Source of the DNA: an uncultured Colwellia sp. | Lineage (GTDB): Bacteria > Pseudomonadota > Gammaproteobacteria > Enterobacterales > Alteromonadaceae | Length of the DNA stretch: 48,834 nucleotides | Direction: 5' to 3' | Assembly (NCBI GenBank): GCA_913049915.1 | Contig: CAJWZC010000019.1 | Coordinates: 1-48,834, forward strand | Shown here: in pieces, positions 9,403 through 18,373 of the stretch | How the letters are laid out: every line of letters begins with the position of its first letter | How positions within the stretch are numbered: position 1 is the first letter of the stretch | The notes under the pieces: generated by a model | Databases searched by the model: none | Told to the model about the DNA's origin: nothing | The model's input: the letters and a program-made list of their open reading frames with translations, nothing else | Position numbers and translations under genes: made by a program

Positions 9403-10128
9403 ATGAAAAGAGTATGTATAATCACTGGTGGTAGCTCTGGTATTGGTTTAAGTATTGTAAAACTGTTCGTCGACAATAATTACAAAGTATTTAATTTAGA
9501 TTTATCTCCTTCAACGATAGGTGACTTTCGTCAATGTGATGTCACTAACATGACTCAAGTAACCGAGATAATTAATGATATCGCTAATAAATACAGTATC
9601 GATGTTTTAATTTCAAATGCAGGCATTCACTTTTCCGCTACGATTGAAAAGACTAGTGAAGCTGATTTAGATAGGGTATTTAATATCAATGTTAAAGGTG
9701 CCTATGCCGCGATTAAGGCGGTATTACCCTCAATGAAATCGAATAAAAATGGTGCCATTCTTTTGATGGCTTCTGATCAAGCATTAATTGCCAAGCATAA
9801 CTCGTTTGCGTATAACTTAAGTAAAAGTGCCCTCGCCTCTATCGCTAAAACTACTGCACTTGATTATGCAGCTTTTAATATTCGTGCTAATGCCGTTTGT
9901 CCAGGTACCATTGAAACACCGCTTTACCACCAAGCAATTAATAACTATTGCCAGAAATCAGGTGCTGATATAAAGGAAGTGCATCAAGATGAAGCTAAGC
10001 TACAGCCGTTGCAAAGGTTAGGACAGCCTGAAGAAGTAGCCGAGTTGGTGCTCTTTCTAGCTTCAGATAAAGCCAAGTTTATCACTGGTAGTTTACAAGT
10101 CATTGATGGCGGTTATACCGCACAATAA
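9403..10128 (+). CDS. Short-chain dehydrogenase/reductase (sugar-acid oxidoreductase candidate)
   Basis: This is a 241-residue classical SDR. The Rossmann cofactor motif TGGSSGIG is at residues 8-15, and an Asp at 33 after the second strand suggests NAD(H) preference. The SNAGIH motif is at 71-76, with catalytic Ser124, Tyr137 and Lys141 (YNLSK) in standard spacing. The C-terminus ITGSLQVIDGGYTAQ is typical. A TTG directly precedes the ATG (9400); the ATG at 9403 is preferred because it starts the first beta strand normally. It is followed after 71 bp by the amidohydrolase gene, and the neighbours suggest oxidation of a sugar or sugar acid. The exact substrate is not readable. Confidence 0.85.
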   Translation: MKRVCIITGGSSGIGLSIVKLFVDNNYKVFNLDLSPSTIGDFRQCDVTNMTQVTEIINDIANKYSIDVLISNAGIHFSATIEKTSEADLDRVFNINVKGAYAAIKAVLPSMKSNKNGAILLMASDQALIAKHNSFAYNLSKSALASIAKTTALDYAAFNIRANAVCPGTIETPLYHQAINNYCQKSGADIKEVHQDEAKLQPLQRLGQPEEVAELVLFLASDKAKFITGSLQVIDGGYTAQ

Positions 10129-10199
10129 CCTTTATTTATCAATTTACACATTAAATTAAATATTGATTAAACCCTTAATATACTGAAAAAAAACACCCT

Positions 10200-11150
10200 A
10201 TGACCATTAATATCATTGATCCCCACCTGCATTTATTTAGCCACTCACGCGGGGATTATCATTGGCTGAAAAGTGAAAATCCACCTTTTTGGCCAGATAA
10301 ACATCTACTTCAGCAAAACTTTTATATTGAGGATTTAAATAAAGCCTTAGTAAATGAAGAAATTAAACTGAAGGGCTTTGTTCATATTGAAGCAGGGTTT
10401 GATAATGCTCAGCCTTGGCGTGAACTCGAGTATATTGAAAATTTACTTTGTCAAAAAAGTAGAACGATCGTCAGTATAGATTTGTTAGCACAACCTGAAC
10501 ACTTCCAAAAATCATTACAAAAATCACAGCAATATCACAGTTTAATCGGCGTACGTCATATCCTTGATGAGCAAGCTTATACTATTTTATCTAATCATAA
10601 CGTACAGGAGAATTTCGCTAGCCTTAATGAAGTAACCAACTTTATTTTTGAACTACAATTACCTTTAGCTGATGAAAGTGCGATTAAAGTAATGCCATTA
10701 TTATTGCAAACTATCGATAAGAATAAGCAACTGCGTTTTATCATCAATCATGCTGGCTTCCCACCTAAAATAGCGTCTAAAGAGACCAATGATAATGCTT
10801 GGGATTTATGGACAAAGCAACTCACTAAACTTGCTAAATACCCGAATGTATTTATTAAATGCTCTGGTTGGGAGATGCAAGACCGACAATATGAAATATC
10901 TTGGTTTAGTGATGTTACTCGCTTTTGTCTCAACACATTTTCAATTAAACGAGTGATGTTAGCTAGTAATTTTCCGCTGTGTTTACTCGGTAAAAAGCTC
11001 GGTAATGAAGTAGGTAAAAAAAATTACGCCAGTTATTGGCAGGATATTCTTAAATCTTCAGTCATACAACAATGTAGTAAAAATGAAAAAAACGCATTGT
11101 TACATAACAATGCGTTTCGTATTTATCAACTTGATGAATACGAAAGTTGA
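10200..11150 (+). CDS. Amidohydrolase-2 family protein (possible sugar lactonase)
   Basis: The 316-residue TIM-barrel hydrolase belongs to the COG3618-like group. The N-terminal metal motif is IIDPHLHLF (His9-x-His11). A conserved INHAGFPP strand end lies near residue 183, and the last-strand motif is LASNFPL, where Asn occupies the place held by Asp in other amidohydrolases; Asn is common in this group. Relatives hydrolyse sugar lactones (for example L-fuconolactone) or 2-pyrone-4,6-dicarboxylate. With an SDR upstream and a sugar-acid dehydratase convergent downstream, a lactonase step is plausible. No clear ribosome-binding site was seen. A minus-strand terminator is embedded in its last 60 nt. 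Confidence 0.8.
   Translation: MTINIIDPHLHLFSHSRGDYHWLKSENPPFWPDKHLLQQNFYIEDLNKALVNEEIKLKGFVHIEAGFDNAQPWRELEYIENLLCQKSRTIVSIDLLAQPEHFQKSLQKSQQYHSLIGVRHILDEQAYTILSNHNVQENFASLNEVTNFIFELQLPLADESAIKVMPLLLQTIDKNKQLRFIINHAGFPPKIASKETNDNAWDLWTKQLTKLAKYPNVFIKCSGWEMQDRQYEISWFSDVTRFCLNTFSIKRVMLASNFPLCLLGKKLGNEVGKKNYASYWQDILKSSVIQQCSKNEKNALLHNNAFRIYQLDEYES
11087..11117 (-). terminator. Minus-strand terminator embedded in the amidohydrolase coding end
   Basis: A 13-bp perfect stem (11090-11102 with 11105-11117) is followed on the minus strand by a run of T residues. It lies downstream of the leftward dehydratase gene (stop near 11188) but inside the last codons of the convergent amidohydrolase. Confidence 0.7.
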
Positions 11151-11187
11151 CCGATTAAACGGCCTACTTGACTCTCTATTTTATGAT

Positions 11188-12363
11188 CTACTTAATAGTT
11201 ACGTGTGGTGATTTTTTCACTATCGCATCATTAAGTTCAATACCTATACCCGGTACTTCTGTCACTTGAAAAAAGCCATCTACAGGTTGTGGGTCTTGTA
11301 AACACAACTCTCTGTTCCAGTCTTTTATCGCATAAGTATGATGCTCATGAATTAAGAAATTCGGAATTGCGGTTTCTAAGTGTAATGATGCTGCTGTTGC
11401 AACAGGACCACCACATACATGTGCTTGTATGCGAATATCATAAACATCGGCATAGTCACACACTTTTTTCGATTCAGTAAAGCCACCACATAAACCAACA
11501 TCAGGTTGTAAAACATCAATACTTTGATCTTCAAAATAAGGTCTTACATCCCAACGATGATACAAGCGTTCACCACCAGCGATAGGGACATTAACGTTAT
11601 CAGAGACTTTTTTATGTACCGCTGGATTTAAATAGTTAACCGGCTCTTCGTACATCATACAACCAACTTCTTCGACAATTCTGCCCATTTGTATTGCTGA
11701 CGCTGCGCCCATTAATGAATGAGATTCAAAAATAATGTCAACATCTTCGCCTACGGCATCACGAATAGCGCGTAACCTATTACCAAATAAACGCATTTGC
11801 GGTTTAGTAAATAGTTTAGTGCGATCGAAAGAAGAGCTACCATCACCATTATAAACGATTGGATCAACCTTAACGGCATCGTAACCTTGTGCAACTGCTT
11901 TTAATGCCGCTTCTGCATACTGTTCAGGCTCAATTAATTTTTTAATCTCAGTGTCCCAATCAAACTGAAGTTGGCTAGCATAGGTACGTAATTTGTCATT
12001 CACCTTACCACCAAGTAGTTGATATACCGGCACACCTAAAGCTTTGCCTTTGATGTCCCATAACGCAGTATCAATAGCGCTCATTGCTGAATACAAAACA
12101 GGTCCACCACCTAAGCCCCAAAAGCTCTCACGTAACATACGAGACCATAAAAGCTCAGTATTAAAAGGATTAAAACCAATAAGTACTGCCTCACTGATTT
12201 CTTTAATCATAGCTGCAGCGGCACTATGACCCCAATCATAGGCTAAACCCGCTTCACCAACGCCACTAATACCTTCATCTGTGTGTATACGTACAAAAAT
12301 AGGGTTCCAACCAATGCGCTTAGGGCAATGGATATCAAAAACTTCAACGTGGGTAATCTTCAT
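11188..12363 (-). CDS. Enolase-superfamily (mandelate racemase group) sugar-acid dehydratase or cycloisomerase
   Basis: The 391-residue protein has an N-terminal capping domain and a barrel. Mandelate-racemase-group residues can be read: KVD (Lys165, Asp167), metal ligands Glu213 (FESH), Glu239/240 (YEEP) and Glu265 (GGER), the Asp288-His315 dyad (QPD...QAH) and Glu340 (HEHH). The KxD form in place of KxK argues against a racemase. Dehydration of an aldonate (galactonate, gluconate, fuconate type) or cycloisomerisation as in 3,6-anhydrogalactonate metabolism are both possible. It is on the same strand as the class II aldolase upstream (180-bp gap) and convergent with the amidohydrolase. Confidence 0.82.
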   Translation of the reverse strand: MKITHVEVFDIHCPKRIGWNPIFVRIHTDEGISGVGEAGLAYDWGHSAAAAMIKEISEAVLIGFNPFNTELLWSRMLRESFWGLGGGPVLYSAMSAIDTALWDIKGKALGVPVYQLLGGKVNDKLRTYASQLQFDWDTEIKKLIEPEQYAEAALKAVAQGYDAVKVDPIVYNGDGSSSFDRTKLFTKPQMRLFGNRLRAIRDAVGEDVDIIFESHSLMGAASAIQMGRIVEEVGCMMYEEPVNYLNPAVHKKVSDNVNVPIAGGERLYHRWDVRPYFEDQSIDVLQPDVGLCGGFTESKKVCDYADVYDIRIQAHVCGGPVATAASLHLETAIPNFLIHEHHTYAIKDWNRELCLQDPQPVDGFFQVTEVPGIGIELNDAIVKKSPHVTIK

Positions 12364-12479
12364 ATTTTTCTCGACTAAGTTAATTCTTTTAAATTGATTT
12401 TAATTATTAAATCTATTTCTATTTAAATAGTACTTTTTCTTAAAGTTGAATTGTTTAATTTAAAGGAAAAAGCACGGAG

Positions 12480-12509
12480 TTGACGCTAGTCAATGAGTAC
12501 TTTTAACGC
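12480..12509. repeat. Dispersed repeat core, copy 1
   Basis: This 30-nt stretch starts with the small hairpin TTGAC-GCTA-GTCAA and continues ATGAGTACTTTTAACGC. It matches 27 of 30 positions of 40160-40189. Both copies are intergenic. Flanking complementarity is weaker here than in the second copy. Confidence 0.6.
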
Positions 12510-12542
12510 CTAAATAGGACCATTCAGCAAAAATAAAAGCAG

Positions 12543-13313
12543 CTATTCTGCAAAATTGGGGTACTTGCGGTAAACTCTTCTTAGCATGGCTGGCCATGCT
12601 TTTTGACCACCAGTTTCACCCGTATGTACAATATTAGCTTGCGCCTTAATGCCATCAATTATATTTTGTGGGGCATAAATAGGTTTCATCCCCGTAGCCA
12701 TTATTTGTAACTGTATTTCACAAGCACGTGTTAAATCATACATATGCATAAAGGCATCACCAATGGTCTTACCCATGGTTAAAGCACCATGATTGCGCAA
12801 TAACATAAAGTTTTTATCACCTAAATCATATTGTAATCTACATTTTTCATCATCATTAACCGCTAAACCTTCGTAATCATGATAACTCATGGACGCTAAG
12901 GCAAACATTGAATACTGACTTAAAGGCAATAAGCCTTCTTCAACACTGGCAACGGCAATAGTTTCATTGGTATGTATATGTAATACGCAGATATCATCAT
13001 GGCGAACTTGATGTATTGCACTATGAATAGTAAAACCAGCTGGGTTTATTTCAAATGGACAATCTTTCTCGATAATATTACCGTTAATATCAATTTTAAC
13101 TAAATTTGATGCGGTTATTTCTTCAAAAGATAAACCAAAAGCATTTATCAAAATATGTTCAGTGCCTGGGATACAGACTGAAATATGAGTATGAATAAGA
13201 TCATCCCAACCATGCATTTGTAATAACCGATAACAAGCCGCTAAATCGACTCGTAATTGCCACTCTTGGGCTGATACTTTATTTTTTAAATCGAGTTTAG
13301 GCAGTTGCTGCAT
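12543..13313 (-). CDS. Class II aldolase / adducin family protein
   Basis: The 256-residue protein is related to L-fuculose-phosphate and L-ribulose-phosphate enzymes. Zinc-ligand candidates are His112 and His114 (LHIHT) and His175 (LRNHGALT). Glu64/65 lie in GLSFEEITASNLV, and NPAGFTIHSAIH follows. Such enzymes cleave or epimerise short sugar (phosphate) chains, but many non-phosphorylated-substrate relatives act after a sugar-acid dehydratase. It sits upstream of the enolase-superfamily gene on the same strand, which supports a dehydration-then-retroaldol route. No sugar kinase is nearby, so a non-phosphorylative pathway is favoured, by inference. Confidence 0.85.
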   Translation of the reverse strand: MQQLPKLDLKNKVSAQEWQLRVDLAACYRLLQMHGWDDLIHTHISVCIPGTEHILINAFGLSFEEITASNLVKIDINGNIIEKDCPFEINPAGFTIHSAIHQVRHDDICVLHIHTNETIAVASVEEGLLPLSQYSMFALASMSYHDYEGLAVNDDEKCRLQYDLGDKNFMLLRNHGALTMGKTIGDAFMHMYDLTRACEIQLQIMATGMKPIYAPQNIIDGIKAQANIVHTGETGGQKAWPAMLRRVYRKYPNFAE

Positions 13314-13399
13314 TACAAACGCTCTCTATATATGAGGAAATAGTAATAATAACTAATATAGTCAGATTTTACCTGATGATGAATTGGCAATAAAGCCAT

Positions 13400-13573
13400 T
13401 TAAAACATTGCTTTGATAATAGCCGCGATTAGCATTATAAATACCAGTATTGGTATTATTTTACCGTACTTACCTTGTTGTTCATCCGTCATGGGTTTAC
13501 CAAATTTCTCTCCCAAAGTAACCATCAGAAATACGGCAAAAAAAATACAAGCCAAAATAATTATTAATGTCAT
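13400..13573 (-). CDS. Small two-helix membrane protein, 57 residues
   Basis: The ATG at 13573 opens a 57-codon frame encoding MTLIIILACIFFAVFLMVTL, a short polar hairpin (GEKFGKPMTDEQQGKYGK) and a second hydrophobic helix (IIPILVFIMLIAAIIKAMF). A GAGA ribosome-binding-like element lies upstream. It fills most of the gap between the aldolase gene and the ThrE-type exporter. Two transmembrane helices joined by a charged loop and a plausible start argue that it is real. I recall similar short hypothetical proteins in Alteromonadales but cannot name a family. Function unknown. Confidence 0.65.
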   Translation of the reverse strand: MTLIIILACIFFAVFLMVTLGEKFGKPMTDEQQGKYGKIIPILVFIMLIAAIIKAMF

Positions 13574-13662
13574 TTTATTTCTCTTTTAATTAGTTTTTTA
13601 TACCCTGTTTTAGCAAAATCGATTACCATAGAAAACAGTGCCACTTACCATCATATATCGCA

Positions 13663-14889
13663 ATGCAACAAACCGATAATTTTTACCAAAAACGTCGTTT
13701 TATCATAAAATTAGGCAAAGCTTTACATAAGCTAGGCTCTACTGCTTATCGTTTAGAAGATAACCTATTATCTATTGCTAAGTTTCTCGATTTGCGTGCT
13801 TCATTTATCATAACGCCTACCGCGTTAACGTTTATCTTATCTGATGATGAAGATGATCAACAATACAATCATTTAGTGCGTGTTAGCCCAGGTGATATTG
13901 ATCTTGGTTCGTTAGCGCGTATTGATGAACTTGTTGATGAACTAATTAATGGCCAACGTACACTTAATGAAGCGATTGATCGTTTAGCTGAAGTAAAAAA
14001 TAAACCTGCACCTTATGGTGTTATGTTGTCATTTTTAGCTTATGGGGCTTCAAGTGGCGCCTTTGCCATGTTGATGCATACTAGTTGGCACGATGTTTTT
14101 TGGTCTACTATTTTAGGCTGGGTTACATTTACCTTTGTACTTTGGGCTGAACGCTCGCGGCGCATGTCAGATTTACTAGAACCAATGGCAGCAGTCGTTG
14201 CGTCACTGTTGGCTTCTGCAATATCGATAATTGATCCTAGCATCAATATTCCTATGGTAATTCTATCAAGCATCATTGTATTTATACCAGGGTTATCCTT
14301 AACTGTTGGCTTATCAGAATTGGCTGCACGGCATTTAATGTCTGGTACGGCGCGTATCATGGACAGTATCATGATGTTATTTAAACTTTACTTTGGCGCT
14401 GTGCTTGGTATGGCACTAGGTAACTTAATATGGGGGACTTCAGTATTTATTCCGCCTGAGACTATGCCTATATGGACCTCATGGCTTGCGGTAACAACAC
14501 TGTCTGCTAGTCTAGTTATTCTCTTTAAAGTAAGATTAAAAGATGCGCCTTGGGGTATGATTTCTGGTTATATTGCCTTTGGTGTTAGTATTTGGGCCAG
14601 TAATTATTTAGGCGTAGCGTTAGGTGCATTCGTAGGCGCTTTTACTTTAGGCTTATACAGTAATTTATTTTCTAGAATAATGAATCTGCCATCTAGCATT
14701 GTTAGGATCCTTGGTTTAGTTGTACTTGTACCAGGATCAAAAGTTTATATTGGCTTAAATAGTGCTGTCTCTGGACAAAATATGTTAAACGTACCAGATT
14801 TAGGTTCGCAAACATTTTTAATCTTTATGTCTCTAGTTGCTGGTATTATTTTCTCCAATGCAGTATTACCTCACGGTAAAACCTTATAA
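13663..14889 (+). CDS. Threonine/serine exporter family (ThrE-like) membrane protein
   Basis: The 408-residue protein has a soluble N-terminal part of about 120 residues (FIIKLGKALHKLGSTAYRLE, then ASFIITPTALTFIL) typical of the ThrE/DUF1212 domain. About ten hydrophobic segments follow, and the C-terminal half resembles the second (DUF3815-like) module. Fused single-chain forms are common in gammaproteobacteria. Transport of threonine or serine out of the cell is inferred from Corynebacterium ThrE. The ATG start is clear. Divergent from the small membrane protein. Confidence 0.85.
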   Translation: MQQTDNFYQKRRFIIKLGKALHKLGSTAYRLEDNLLSIAKFLDLRASFIITPTALTFILSDDEDDQQYNHLVRVSPGDIDLGSLARIDELVDELINGQRTLNEAIDRLAEVKNKPAPYGVMLSFLAYGASSGAFAMLMHTSWHDVFWSTILGWVTFTFVLWAERSRRMSDLLEPMAAVVASLLASAISIIDPSINIPMVILSSIIVFIPGLSLTVGLSELAARHLMSGTARIMDSIMMLFKLYFGAVLGMALGNLIWGTSVFIPPETMPIWTSWLAVTTLSASLVILFKVRLKDAPWGMISGYIAFGVSIWASNYLGVALGAFVGAFTLGLYSNLFSRIMNLPSSIVRILGLVVLVPGSKVYIGLNSAVSGQNMLNVPDLGSQTFLIFMSLVAGIIFSNAVLPHGKTL

Positions 14890-15216
14890 TAAATATTTGA
14901 ATCCTCAAGTAAAGCGTCAGTAACACCTAGTCAAACACTTGTTGATTAGGTGATAACAAGCTGTTGATCCAACAATAGTAAGACCTTGCATAATAGTCCC
15001 CCTAAATATTAATTTATGATAATATTTCTTAATAAAACAAATATGTAAACAGATGTTTCATTGGCTAGAATTCCTTAAAAATACCCCGTAGAATCGAATG
15101 ATCGTGCGTATTTAGCATGTTTAAAGTATAAATTATTGAGCAAAGTAAGAATAAGAAAACTCGTCATACCTTTGATTACTCAAACTCATCCTATGATCTA
15201 TAGACAAGGAATTTTC
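14890..15216. other. Intergenic region before the M13 peptidase gene
   Basis: This 327-bp stretch includes an imperfect 11-bp hairpin (14924-14934 with 14942-14952, one G-T pair) soon after the exporter stop, without a clear T tract. An AAGGA ribosome-binding site lies at 15206-15210. No other feature was recognised. Confidence 0.45.
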
Positions 15217-17280
15217 ATGAAAGCAATTATTACTACTGCCATTTGTTCATCATTATTGCTAATGACTGGCTGTACTACGTCAGCTGAAAACAAGAATAAT
15301 ACGCTATTGATAACACAAAAAACCGTATTAGCTTCTGGTATAGAAAAAGCTAATATTGACAACACTATACGTCCACAAGACAACTTCTATCGCTATGTAA
15401 ATGGTAATTGGTTAACAAGCCATACTATCCCAGGTGATAAAACCGCTATTGGTTCGTTTTATGATCTTCGTGACAAAGCTGATAATGATGTTAAAGCCAT
15501 CATTGAAGAACTTGCTGTCGCTAAAAACCTGATTGAGGGTAGCGATGAACAAAAAGTAGCTGATATTTTTCGCTCATACATGGATACAGAAAAACGTAAT
15601 AGTTTAGGTATTAAGCCTATCCAACCTATTTTTGATGCGATCAACAACCTCAATAATAAATCAGAGTTAGCGAGCTTTTTTGGTGAATATCAAGCGGTAG
15701 GTGTTAGTAGTCCTTTAGGTTTTTACATTAGCGTTAATGCTAAAGATTCTAGCAGTTATGCAACGCACATCTGGCAAAGTGGTTTAGGCTTACCAGATAA
15801 AGATTACTACTTTAATGAAACCGAGCGTTTTACTGCTTTACGTGCTGGTTATATCGCTCATATTGAAAAAATGTTCAATTTAGCCGGTATTGCTGATGGT
15901 AAAAAAGCAGCTGAAACGATCATGGCATTAGAAACAAAGTTAGCTAAATTTCACTGGACCCAAGTTCAAAGTCGCGACAGTGAAAAGCGCTACAACAAAT
16001 ATGAAGTTAATAAACTAAATGAATTAACTAATGCTTTTGATTGGTCTGCTTACCTTTCTGCTCAAGGTGTTGCTTCTCAAAAAGATATTATTATTAACCA
16101 ACCAGATTTTATTGCTGGTTTTGGTGAAATATTTGCCAAAACATCGCTAGATGATTGGAAAACGTATTTAAACTTTCATAGCTTAAGTAATTTTTCTAGC
16201 TACTTAACTACTGACATAGATAATGAAAATTTCGACTTTTATTCAAAACAATTAAGTGGTCAACAAGAGCAACGCCCACAATGGAAACGTGGTGTAAGTG
16301 TTGTAAATTCAAATTTAGGTGAAGTCATTGGCAAAGTTTATGTTAATCGTCACTTTATACCACAAGCGAAAGCACGTATGAGCGAATTAGTTGAAAACTT
16401 ACGTTCATCTTATGGTAATAGTATTGATGATCTTGAGTGGATGTCAGCAGATACAAAAAAAGCAGCCCATGTTAAGTTAGCTGCGTTTACGCCTAAAATT
16501 GGTTACCCTGATAGATGGGAGGATTATTCAGGCCTTAGTATTGATGCAGACGATTTAGTAGGTAACATTCTACGTTCTTCACGCCTATCTCATGAGAAAG
16601 AAGTATCTAAACTTGGTGGGCCAATTAAAAAATGGGAATGGGGCATGACACCACAAACTGTTAATGCTTACTATAACCCAACGGTAAACGAAATTGTTTT
16701 CCCTGCGGCTATATTACAAGCACCATTTTTTAATATGAAAGCTGATGATGCAGTTAACTATGGTGGTATTGGTGCGGTAATTGGCCATGAAATGGGTCAT
16801 GGCTTTGATGATCAAGGTAGTAAGTATGACGCAGAAGGTAACCTTAGAAACTGGTGGACTGAGCAAGACTTAGCCGAGTTTTCGAATCGTACTAAAGCCT
16901 TGGTTGAGCAATATGATGAATATCATGTGTTTGACGACTTAACAGTAAACGGTAAGTTAACTCTCGGTGAAAACATTGGTGATTTATCAGGGGTAACTAT
17001 CGCTTACCGAGCTTATAAAACATCATTAAATGGTGTAGAAGCACCTATTATTGATGGTTTAACTGGCGATCAACGTTTCTTTATGGGTTATGCTCAAATC
17101 TGGCGTGCAAAAATTGTAGAAAAATCTGCACGTAACCGTGTTGCTACAGACCCACATTCACCAGCTGAGTTCCGAGCTCTTGGTTCACTTTCAAACATGA
17201 ATGAGTTTTACCAAGCATTTGATGTTAAGGAAGGCGATGACATGTATATTGCACCAGAAAAACGTGTTAAAATTTGGTAG
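15217..17280 (+). CDS. M13 family zinc metallopeptidase, lipoprotein
   Basis: This 687-residue neprilysin-family endopeptidase is predicted to be lipid-anchored in the envelope. The signal MKAIITTAIC...LMTGC has a lipobox ending at Cys19. The N-terminal M13 domain begins with IRPQDNFYRYVNGNWL. The zinc motif is HEMGH (524-528) followed by GFDDQG, and the third ligand is Glu585 in LGENIGDLSG. The NAYYNPTVNEIVFPAAIL substrate-binding segment precedes the zinc motif. The longer frame from 15136 would place 27 residues before the signal peptide. The ATG at 15217 has AAGGA at 15206-15210 and is therefore chosen. The gene is followed by a strong terminator. Confidence 0.93.
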   Translation: MKAIITTAICSSLLLMTGCTTSAENKNNTLLITQKTVLASGIEKANIDNTIRPQDNFYRYVNGNWLTSHTIPGDKTAIGSFYDLRDKADNDVKAIIEELAVAKNLIEGSDEQKVADIFRSYMDTEKRNSLGIKPIQPIFDAINNLNNKSELASFFGEYQAVGVSSPLGFYISVNAKDSSSYATHIWQSGLGLPDKDYYFNETERFTALRAGYIAHIEKMFNLAGIADGKKAAETIMALETKLAKFHWTQVQSRDSEKRYNKYEVNKLNELTNAFDWSAYLSAQGVASQKDIIINQPDFIAGFGEIFAKTSLDDWKTYLNFHSLSNFSSYLTTDIDNENFDFYSKQLSGQQEQRPQWKRGVSVVNSNLGEVIGKVYVNRHFIPQAKARMSELVENLRSSYGNSIDDLEWMSADTKKAAHVKLAAFTPKIGYPDRWEDYSGLSIDADDLVGNILRSSRLSHEKEVSKLGGPIKKWEWGMTPQTVNAYYNPTVNEIVFPAAILQAPFFNMKADDAVNYGGIGAVIGHEMGHGFDDQGSKYDAEGNLRNWWTEQDLAEFSNRTKALVEQYDEYHVFDDLTVNGKLTLGENIGDLSGVTIAYRAYKTSLNGVEAPIIDGLTGDQRFFMGYAQIWRAKIVEKSARNRVATDPHSPAEFRALGSLSNMNEFYQAFDVKEGDDMYIAPEKRVKIW

Positions 17281-17300
17281 TTAGTACAATAATAATGAGA

Positions 17301-17330
17301 GAAAAAAGGAACTTTGGTTCCTTTTTTCTT
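17301..17330 (+). terminator. Intrinsic terminator of the M13 peptidase gene
   Basis: A perfect 12-bp stem (17301-17312 with 17317-17328, TTTG loop) carries a T-rich right arm. It lies 20 nt after the M13 stop. It falls inside the upstream extension of the next open frame, which argues against that extension being translated. Confidence 0.88.
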
Positions 17331-17396
17331 ATTGATCAAGGCTTCCTAAAGAAACAAAGACTATACTCAAGAAAAAAGATATTAATTGGCTTATCT

Positions 17397-18269
17397 ATGC
17401 GCTGCTGTTTACCCATTATTCTTAGTTATTTGCTACCTATATTTACTGTTTGTTCTTCACAAGCTAAAATCCCCATCACTGTAGAAACCGATACTTATCA
17501 TTTTGCTCAAAAGATCATTGCTGATCAAAAAATATTATCTATTGAAGACTTTTCGGGTCCAAACTCGCACAGAGATGTTGTTGAGTTTATCTTGGTACAA
17601 CAAGCACTCGCATTGGGTGGTTCAAAAATAGACTTCACCTTTACCTTAGGTAATTATGATGCAAGGAACATCAGGCTTTTACAATCAGGCTTATTACTCA
17701 TTAGCTTCGACTCTTTATGGCTTTCCCAAATTATAAACTTCAATGAAAGTGTCTATATATCAGATGCTGTAATCCGAAAGGGTGAGTATTGGGCTGGTTT
17801 ATATACATCTGCAGATAACAGTAAAGCCTTAGCGACTGAAAGGTTAGCAGATCTTAGTAAACTTTCAATTATCTCCAATAAAAATTGGTACGTTGACTGG
17901 AAAACTGTCACTCAATTAGCTCCTAAAGCGTTAATACATGAAGAAGAGTGGATTTCAATGGCAAAACTGGTAAGTTTACAGTGGGTTGACGTAATGCTAG
18001 TTCCATTTAACCAGAGCCAACCTTTTACTTACCAAAACGATGGATACAATATAATAGCTATAAATGGCATTAAGGTAGCACTGAATGATAGTAGACATTT
18101 TGTAGTTTCTAAAAAGCATCCTAAAGGTAAAGAGACATTTATTGCCTTACAAAAAGGTTTAAAAATACTCAGAGAGCGTGGCAGTATCATTAAAGCTTTT
18201 CAACAATCTGGTTTTTTTAATGATCAAGTTCAAGAATGGACTGTTATTAACAGTGCCTCATCACAGTAA
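17397..18269 (+). CDS. Periplasmic solute-binding-like protein, function unknown
   Basis: This is a 290-residue exported protein. The signal peptide MRCCLPIILSYLLPIFTVCS ends near SQA before KIPITVETDTYHF. The body resembles type 2 periplasmic binding-like proteins: an early ...QQALALGGSKIDFTF segment, a central ERLADLSKLSIISNKNW crossover and a late KKHPKGKETFIALQKGLKIL segment. No ABC permease or ATPase is adjacent, so it may be a stand-alone sensor or orphan binding protein. The start is uncertain: the frame is open back to 17274, but the M13 terminator lies in that extension and the signal peptide begins at the ATG at 17397. No good ribosome-binding site was seen. Confidence 0.7.
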   Translation: MRCCLPIILSYLLPIFTVCSSQAKIPITVETDTYHFAQKIIADQKILSIEDFSGPNSHRDVVEFILVQQALALGGSKIDFTFTLGNYDARNIRLLQSGLLLISFDSLWLSQIINFNESVYISDAVIRKGEYWAGLYTSADNSKALATERLADLSKLSIISNKNWYVDWKTVTQLAPKALIHEEEWISMAKLVSLQWVDVMLVPFNQSQPFTYQNDGYNIIAINGIKVALNDSRHFVVSKKHPKGKETFIALQKGLKILRERGSIIKAFQQSGFFNDQVQEWTVINSASSQ

Positions 18270-18373
18270 ATAGGGCTAATAATTCTCAATAATCTTATAA
18301 AAAATCTCTTCAATAGGCTCGAAAAAACATCTAAATAAAGTAAGTTATTAATTTTAATACCTTATAATCTTAT

